A stretch of 6,606 nt of DNA from Planctomycetota bacterium (GTDB taxonomy: Bacteria > Planctomycetota > Phycisphaerae > Phycisphaerales > SM1A02): contig JAPULD010000406.1 in assembly GCA_027295365.1 (NCBI GenBank), forward strand, positions 1 to 6,606, written 5' to 3'. How positions within the stretch are numbered: the stretch's first letter is position 1; the number at the start of each line of letters is the position of its first letter. The notes under the pieces were generated by a model that was given only the letters and a program-made list of their open reading frames with translations, was not told the DNA's origin and did no database searches. The translations under genes were made by a program, and so were the position numbers. Positions 1 to 6,606 of the stretch are shown here, one piece after another.

Positions 1-606
1 GGCCTCGGTGTGGCGGGGGCCTGGTACATCGACGATCGCACCACGTTGACCGGAGTCGTTTCAGTCGCGAACGCCGACCGTCAGGATTTTGGCGACATCG
101 GCGAGGGTGACTTCTACAAAGGCATCGAGTTTGCCTTCAAGGTCGCTCCCAAGACCCCCAAGGCGGGCTATTCAAAGTTCACTCTCTGGCACACGGACGG
201 CACCAGCGACGGAAAAGCCATCAACGGGAATACGGGCCGCGATGGCTGGGGATGGGTCTACAAGCACGAACAGGAACTGACCGAGGATGGCCGGACGATC
301 ATGATCCTGAAGTACGGCAAGAGCTATGACGACTCGGCGCTGTACGACCAACAGGCCGGGGCGTCCTTGCTCCTCTTCGAGCCGTTCGGCCCGGGGCTCC
401 AGAACGATCTCTTCGGGGCGGCGTTCAACTGGGGGGATGCGACGGACGGCGTTCGCGACGAATACAACCTGGAATTCTTCTACCGTTTTCCCGTCTTTCC
501 GCTGGTGGACCTGACATTGAGCTACCAGTGGGTCATCGATCCGGCCCTGGACCTCGGAATCGACGATGCTTCAGTGTTCAGCTTGAGGATCCGAACGACA
601 TTCTGA
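1..606 (+). CDS. Carbohydrate-selective porin, OprB-like (3' end only)
   Basis: This is the C-terminal 201 codons of an outer-membrane beta-barrel protein. The frame is open from base 1, so the start lies outside the window; the GTG at 10 is an internal Val codon. The protein has alternating aromatic and polar strands, for example FTLWHTDGTSDGK, YNLEFFYRFPVF and VDLTLSYQWVIDPALD, and it ends in LRIRTTF. A terminal Phe is the usual signal for barrel insertion by the BAM complex. The pattern of an E-x-F-Y-R strand, then LTLSYQ, an NP/DP-like turn and a final LRIR strand resembles the end of the OprB family, whose members form diffusion channels for sugars across the outer membrane. No substrate can be read from this part. 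The gene ends 8 nt before a small dyad and is convergent with the phosphatase gene. Another barrel family of similar form is the main alternative. Confidence 0.75.
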   Translation, partial: GLGVAGAWYIDDRTTLTGVVSVANADRQDFGDIGEGDFYKGIEFAFKVAPKTPKAGYSKFTLWHTDGTSDGKAINGNTGRDGWGWVYKHEQELTEDGRTIMILKYGKSYDDSALYDQQAGASLLLFEPFGPGLQNDLFGAAFNWGDATDGVRDEYNLEFFYRFPVFPLVDLTLSYQWVIDPALDLGIDDASVFSLRIRTTF

Positions 607-613
607 CTGTTAA

Positions 614-634
614 TGCTGCGGTATCGACGCAGCA
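614..634 (+). terminator. Possible transcription terminator hairpin of the porin gene
   Basis: TGCTGCG (614-620) and CGCAGCA (628-634) form a perfect 7-bp GC-rich stem around a 7-nt loop, starting 8 nt after the porin stop codon. The position suits a terminator or a 3'-end stabilising hairpin. No T tract follows, so it is not a canonical Rho-independent terminator. Confidence 0.4.
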
Positions 635-662
635 CGAATCGCCATGAACAGCGTCCTTCCGG

Positions 663-708
663 GAGTCAACGTCGGTCTGGAATACAATATCGACTAGACG
701 TTCGACTC
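663..708. repeat. Interrupted inverted repeat between convergent genes
   Basis: GAGTCAACGTC (663-673) pairs with GACGTTCGACTC (697-708) over 11 bp, with one bulged C at 703 and a 23-nt loop. It lies between two convergent genes, 74 nt beyond the phosphatase stop. It could stabilise or end a transcript from either strand. The long loop and the lack of a T run make a simple terminator unlikely. Confidence 0.35.
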
Positions 709-781
709 AACTTGCTTGCTTCAGGAGCCAAGTCAACAACCACATTAATGCCAAGTTGCGTTTTAAGATGGCCGTTACACC

Positions 782-2425
782 TCAAATCCGCTCAAAAGAG
801 GCGATGGTCAGATCGTCCGCGAACGATGATTCGCCGGCATGCAAGCGCAATGCCTCCGTCAAGAGCACAACATCGTCATTGACGGATGAACTGGAGGCGA
901 CGACCTCGAGCACGCGGTCCATGCCGAATTGTTGATTGCCGGAATCCAATTGCTCGATGAGCCCATCGCTGAACACGAGAAACCTCGTGCTGGACTCAAA
1001 GCGTAGTTCAGTGACCGGGTAATCCGTGTCATCCATGATTCCGATGGGAAGCTGACGCTCGATCTCAACCACGGACGGCTCCTTGTCTTTATAGACCATG
1101 CACCAATGTGCATGGCCCGCATCGGCGATGTGGAGTGTATTCGTGACTTTGTCGACTATGGCGAGACACATCGTCACAAAAGTCCCCATGGCAGATCGCT
1201 CGAAGACATGTTTGTTCAGTTTTCCAAGCAATTCCGAAGGATCATGCAGATGTTCCGATGAGGCGCGGAGATACGTCTGAGCGGTGGCCATCAGGACTGC
1301 GGCTCCCGCACCTTTGCCGGAAACATCACCCAGCATCAGGATCGTGCGATCGTCATCGATTGGAATCACATCGAATAAATCACCCGCCACCATGCGGCCC
1401 GGGATCGACACGCTGGCGTATCGAATCGGCCCGACGATGCCATTGGGGGACGGCATGATCATTTCCTGGGCACGTCGGGCTGCATCAAGATCCCGTCGCG
1501 TCAGGATCTGCTCCCGCTCAATCTCCATGCGCCGGAGGTTGGCCATGGCCAAGCCGCAGAAACCCGCCAGGGACTCGCAAAATGCAGCCGCATCGTCCTC
1601 GATCGCCTGCTCGTGACCACGAGCGTCCAGATACAGACCCGCCTCGACCTTTTCGTCAATCCGGACGGGTGCGCAGATGGCTGACCCGATGCCCAAGTCG
1701 ACGATGGATTGAGCGTTTGCCATCGCTCCAGGAGCATTGGACAGTTGGGCCATGTTGCCTTCCAGGGCTACTCGAACCAGTGAATGACTGACCGTATGCG
1801 CAATGTGATCGTCCGACGGCTCGAAGCCAAAGCTGCCCAGGATCTCGAAATCCAAGGCATTCGTCGTCGATCGCAGCATCAGAGCCCGTGCCGCCCCGGT
1901 CCCCAGTCCGGCCGCCGAAGTCACGCGATCGGCCAGTTGATCGAGGGCCTTGGCTTGGGCGAGGCTTGCCGTAGCCTTGATCAGTATGTCCAATCGATGC
2001 TGGGCCAAGCCGTTGAGTTGATTCGGGGAAATGATCGAGACCTTGGCCTCGTCAGCACCGAGGTCATCGAGGGTCATCATGTCGCGACCGTTCCCGGGAG
2101 CCTCTCCTACACACAACACGAACGGCCCGAACTGAAGTTGACTCCCATCCTCAAGTGCACTGGGCTCAAGCGCGGCAAGCCGATCCCCGTTGAGAAACGT
2201 GCCGTGACGACTCTCGAGATCGACGATCGTCCAGATAAGTCCATTGTTTCGAAAAGCAGCATGGCGGCGGGAGATTGACGAGTGCACCAACTCGATCCCG
2301 CAGGTGGGCAGACGCCCAAGGATGACCTCGCTATCTGAAGATTGCAGATCGATCGTTGTTCCGACCTGCACCGGATCCGGATGCGCCATGACGTGCAATT
2401 GAAGTGTTTCGGTCATCGATGTCAT
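782..2425 (-). CDS. FHA-GAF-SpoIIE type PP2C Ser/Thr phosphatase
   Basis: A 547-residue cytosolic phosphatase with no signal peptide or membrane segment. Residues about 10-108 form an FHA domain, which binds phosphothreonine: GR (37-38), SRRH (52-55) and SRHGTFLNG (72-80) are all present. Residues about 140-297 form a GAF sensor domain whose ligand is unknown. A short helical linker (298-320) leads to a PP2C domain of the SpoIIE/RsbU type (about 325-547). Its metal-binding Asp motifs are intact: AGDLFD (347-352), GDVSGKG (366-372), SDG (486-488) and DDLT (537-540), along with AGH (436-438). The family typically removes phosphate from anti-anti-sigma (STAS) proteins in partner-switching pathways; no such partner is in the window. 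ATG 2425 has no Shine-Dalgarno site, and a second ATG three codons on (2416) is possible. The gene is divergent from the kinase gene across 198 bp. The domain call is strong; the substrate is unknown. Confidence 0.93.
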   Translation of the reverse strand: MTSMTETLQLHVMAHPDPVQVGTTIDLQSSDSEVILGRLPTCGIELVHSSISRRHAAFRNNGLIWTIVDLESRHGTFLNGDRLAALEPSALEDGSQLQFGPFVLCVGEAPGNGRDMMTLDDLGADEAKVSIISPNQLNGLAQHRLDILIKATASLAQAKALDQLADRVTSAAGLGTGAARALMLRSTTNALDFEILGSFGFEPSDDHIAHTVSHSLVRVALEGNMAQLSNAPGAMANAQSIVDLGIGSAICAPVRIDEKVEAGLYLDARGHEQAIEDDAAAFCESLAGFCGLAMANLRRMEIEREQILTRRDLDAARRAQEMIMPSPNGIVGPIRYASVSIPGRMVAGDLFDVIPIDDDRTILMLGDVSGKGAGAAVLMATAQTYLRASSEHLHDPSELLGKLNKHVFERSAMGTFVTMCLAIVDKVTNTLHIADAGHAHWCMVYKDKEPSVVEIERQLPIGIMDDTDYPVTELRFESSTRFLVFSDGLIEQLDSGNQQFGMDRVLEVVASSSSVNDDVVLLTEALRLHAGESSFADDLTIASFERI

Positions 2426-2444
2426 TGTACACGGCGCAGTACAA
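2425..2444. promoter_or_regulatory. Perfect dyad over the phosphatase start region (candidate operator)
   Basis: TTGTAC (2425-2430) and GTACAA (2439-2444) form a perfect 6-bp inverted repeat with an 8-bp spacer. It begins 1 bp downstream of the proposed -10 box of the phosphatase promoter and reaches the A of the ATG. It would therefore cover the predicted transcription start, a usual place for a repressor site. In the transcript the same bases could form a small hairpin next to the start codon. The function is inferred. Confidence 0.4.
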
Positions 2445-2445
2445 C

Positions 2446-2473
2446 AGTATCCGGCTACCGTTCCTTTTGTCTA
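2446..2473 (-). promoter_or_regulatory. Candidate sigma70-type promoter of the phosphatase gene
   Basis: On the - strand, TAGACA (2473-2468; 5 of 6 to the TTGACA consensus) is followed after 16 bp by GATACT (2451-2446; 4 of 6 to TATAAT). Transcription would begin near 2438-2440, giving a leader of only about 14 nt. That fits the absence of a Shine-Dalgarno site. The match was found by eye and could be chance. Confidence 0.4.
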
Positions 2474-2576
2474 GTAATCGCTTATTTGGAATTAAGTCGC
2501 AAGCAGGAACAGACTCGACCACACGAAACGATTGCAGCGATTCGCTTGCTCAATCCCTTTGATTGCTCCGATCATC

Positions 2577-2582
2577 TATGAT
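2577..2582 (+). promoter_or_regulatory. Weak candidate -10 element of the kinase gene
   Basis: TATGAT matches 5 of 6 bases of TATAAT and lies 41 nt before the TTG start. No good -35 hexamer sits 16-18 bp upstream. The element overlaps a short ATCAT/ATGAT inverted repeat (2571-2582). The evidence is weak. Confidence 0.2.
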
Positions 2583-2612
2583 GGTGGATCCTGTAAGAAT
2601 TTGATGCGCACT

Positions 2613-2616
2613 GGAG
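2613..2616 (+). promoter_or_regulatory. Ribosome binding site that decides the kinase start
   Basis: GGAG lies 7 nt before TTG 2624, the ideal spacing. The alternative ATG at 2642 has only pyrimidine-rich sequence in front of it. The same GGAG-N7-TTG arrangement recurs at the kinase relic (GGAG at 5602-5605, TTG at 5613) within an identical 10-base block. This supports TTG as the true start. Confidence 0.7.
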
Positions 2617-2623
2617 CCCTGAC

Positions 2624-5584
<2,961 letters not shown>

Positions 5585-5601
5585 CGAATCAATGAGGACC
5601 C

Positions 5602-5657
5602 GGAGCCCTGAATTGAGCACTTCTCTTCCCATGGACAAACTGTTCGCCGGTGCCTGA
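5602..5657 (+). pseudogene. Amputated 5' end of a second kinase paralogue
   Basis: The segment starting at 5602 aligns without gaps to the start of the intact kinase gene (from 2613), with 42 of 53 bases identical by hand count. It keeps the GGAG site, the 7-nt spacer, the TTG start and codons reading MSTSLPMDKLFAGA, against MNNPLPMDELFAGA in the kinase. An in-frame TGA at 5655-5657 then ends it, and no kinase domain follows. Four codon differences are silent (CTC/CTT, GAT/GAC, TTG/CTG, GGG/GGT). The copy therefore probably diverged as a working gene before most of it was lost. It sits 28 nt after the intact kinase stop, as a second operon gene would. A functional 14-residue peptide is a less likely alternative. 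Confidence 0.7.
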
Positions 5658-5882
5658 CAATCAATGAAACAAGGCTGTCGCCGTTACCAAACGGTCCTCA
5701 CGGTGGACGGCAAACTTCGCGGATCCGGAACTCCCCCCTACACAACTACCCAATTGCGATCAACACATCCAGAAAAAGGATTTCCTGTGCGACGAACGAA
5801 TAAAACGACCCCCCACGGCTTTCAGGGCAGCCTTCGTAAACCGGCATCCGCATTTGCTGGTGGGTCGATTTGAAGGGGAAAG
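5658..5882. other. Intergenic remainder after the kinase relic, no gene supported
   Basis: With the relic and its leader, this makes a gap of 298 bases between the kinase and the dockerin-like gene. The relic's frame happens to stay open after its TGA as far as 5873, but the encoded residues are basic, low in complexity and unlike the kinase, so I do not call a gene. A 4-bp hairpin (GGCT 5817-5820, AGCC 5829-5832), followed on the - strand by a short T-rich stretch (about 5800-5806), is at best a weak terminator for the - strand gene. Confidence 0.5.
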
Positions 5883-6506
5883 TCAGCACGGTCCCCATGC
5901 GGCCAGAAGGGCCAGCAGATCATCGACATCGACTTCGCCGTTCTTGACGATGTCGGTCGGGCAGGGGGGGCCGCACGTGCCCCAATCGGCCAGCAAGTCG
6001 AGCAGGTCATCGACCTCTACATTGCCATCGTCATCCGAGTCTTCGGGGCAGGTCACGGTGAAGACCGCAAATGTTTCCGGGTCAAATATAGACACCAGAT
6101 CCGGCGTCTCGAATTGCAGCCAGATGCCGAGCAAAGTTTTGTAGCGGGACCATTGGACGGTGTAGTTGCCACTCTCCAATTCGAATGGGATGCGATACGT
6201 GCTCGAATTGTTCCCGCCCACCGTCTCGACAGCGGGTTCGGTACTGAGTGCCGCGTTCACGGCGAGGTTCGCGATTGCCGCCTGCGTTTGGAAGATGAAG
6301 TAGAATGCCCCGGGAGAGCCGTAGGCGTCAGGGCCGAAGTCGAAGACGAATTCGACATTGAAGTACTCGCTGCCGATCTGCAGGTCCTGGATCCCCGTCG
6401 CGTTGTTTCCAACGAACACAACGGTGGGCTGTGCTTGTACTGAATCCACGCCCCATGTGAGCGCCAGTGCAAGGCTCAAACTTGCGATGGTTAATTGTGA
6501 TCGCAT
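5883..6506 (-). CDS. Exported protein with two C-terminal dockerin-like repeats
   Basis: A 207-residue secreted protein of unknown function. Residues 1-25 are a Sec signal peptide: Arg2, a hydrophobic core (LTIASLSLALALTW) and a likely cut after VQA. Residues 26-150 are beta-rich (VEFVFDFG, FYFIFQTQ, YTVQWSRY) and match no family I recognise. The end carries two 26-residue repeats, 153-178 and 182-207, each starting CP and closing in W-G-x-C, with 16 of 26 identical positions. Each contains V-D-D-L-L-x-L-L-A. The first has the full EF-hand-like calcium loop seen in dockerins (D156, D158, D160, G161, V163, D167). In the second the third ligand position is Val187. Such tails are common on exported proteins of Phycisphaerae and are thought to mediate anchoring or assembly. 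ATG 6506 has AGAAGAG 7 nt upstream (6520-6514). It is convergent with the kinase. Confidence 0.85.
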   Translation of the reverse strand: MRSQLTIASLSLALALTWGVDSVQAQPTVVFVGNNATGIQDLQIGSEYFNVEFVFDFGPDAYGSPGAFYFIFQTQAAIANLAVNAALSTEPAVETVGGNNSSTYRIPFELESGNYTVQWSRYKTLLGIWLQFETPDLVSIFDPETFAVFTVTCPEDSDDDGNVEVDDLLDLLADWGTCGPPCPTDIVKNGEVDVDDLLALLAAWGPC

Positions 6507-6513
6507 GTCGCAA

Positions 6514-6520
6514 CTCTTCT
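6514..6520 (-). promoter_or_regulatory. Ribosome binding site of the dockerin-like gene
   Basis: AGAAGAG on the - strand lies 7 nt before ATG 6506, inside a longer purine-rich stretch. It fixes the start, which also gives a well-formed signal peptide. Confidence 0.6.
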
Positions 6521-6534
6521 TTCTTTACTTCGGT

Positions 6535-6567
6535 GGACCTGGTCACTTGTCTTGAGTGACTAGGTTC
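6535..6567. repeat. Inverted repeat upstream of the dockerin-like gene
   Basis: GGACCTGGTCACT (6535-6547) and AGTGACTAGGTTC (6555-6567) face each other around a 7-nt loop. As DNA, 11 of 13 positions are complementary; the inner six base pairs are perfect. In + strand RNA the two mismatches become G-U pairs, giving 13 of 13; in - strand RNA they are A-C mismatches. It lies 29-61 nt before the start codon, so it could be an operator, a leader hairpin, or the terminator of a gene entering from the right edge. Confidence 0.45.
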
Positions 6568-6606
6568 TATGTTCACGAGATTGAAATCCGAATGATTCAA
6601 CGGCTC

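Larger units (their letters stand above)
607..781. other. Convergent intergenic gap with two dyads
   Basis: These 175 bases separate the porin stop from the phosphatase stop. I see no convincing gene. The gap contains a 7-bp perfect hairpin at 614-634 and a longer interrupted dyad at 663-708, both listed separately. A 17-codon frame at 644-694 was considered and rejected. No run of T or A marks a classical intrinsic terminator for either gene. Confidence 0.6.

Noticed and set aside
644..694. A 17-codon frame reading MNSVLPGVNVGLEYNID, which looks like a barrel strand next to the porin.
   Set aside because: It is too short, has no ribosome site, does not end in an aromatic residue and cannot be aligned to the porin end. 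A chance strand-like pattern is more likely.
1784..2278. A 164-codon open frame on the + strand opposite the phosphatase.
   Set aside because: It is antisense to the FHA and GAF domains, whose motifs are clear on the other strand.
5664..5873. A 69-codon + strand frame after the kinase relic.
   Set aside because: It has no ribosome site, its composition is basic and irregular, and it resembles no family. It is better explained as the open continuation of the relic's frame.
5883..6050. A possible cellulosome dockerin at the end of the exported protein.
   Set aside because: No cohesin, scaffoldin or glycoside hydrolase is present in the window, and the W-G-x-C repeat form is typical of exported planctomycete proteins in general, so a cellulosome role is not supported.

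Overview
The window reads as chromosomal DNA of a Planctomycetota bacterium, probably of the Phycisphaerae lineage. The basis is the combination of a secreted protein ending in two dockerin-like repeats that close in W-G-x-C, a large Ser/Thr kinase fused to a PD40/TolB-like propeller, an OprB-type outer-membrane porin, and few strong Shine-Dalgarno sites. This placement is an inference from protein architecture, not from a marker gene.

Layout, left to right. (1) The 3' end of a + strand carbohydrate porin (OprB-like) ends at 606. (2) A 175-bp convergent gap (607-781) holds two dyads. (3) A complete - strand gene (782-2425) encodes a cytosolic FHA-GAF-PP2C (SpoIIE/RsbU-type) phosphatase. (4) A 198-bp divergent control region (2426-2623) carries a plausible sigma70-type promoter for the phosphatase, with a perfect dyad over the predicted transcription start, and a GGAG ribosome site for the next gene. 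(5) A complete + strand gene (2624-5584) encodes a 986-residue transmembrane Ser/Thr kinase with an eight-motif propeller at its C-terminus. (6) Only 28 nt downstream lies the amputated 5' end of a second kinase gene of the same family: ribosome site, TTG start and 14 codons, then an in-frame TGA. The rest of that gap is empty. (7) A complete - strand gene (5883-6506) encodes a small exported protein with a dockerin-like C-terminus. A dyad of 13 positions per arm lies just upstream of it.

The central pair suggests a phospho-signalling module. A membrane kinase with a propeller is divergent from a phosphatase that also carries a phosphothreonine-reading FHA domain. The kinase could act on the FHA protein, and the phosphatase could act on an anti-anti-sigma (STAS) protein encoded elsewhere, but nothing in the window proves either. 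The flanking porin and dockerin-like protein have no evident functional link to this pair. The least expected observation is the kinase relic. It shows that a tandem kinase paralogue was once present, and it independently supports the TTG start of the surviving kinase. I see no CRISPR array, tRNA, rRNA, insertion sequence or clear defence system.
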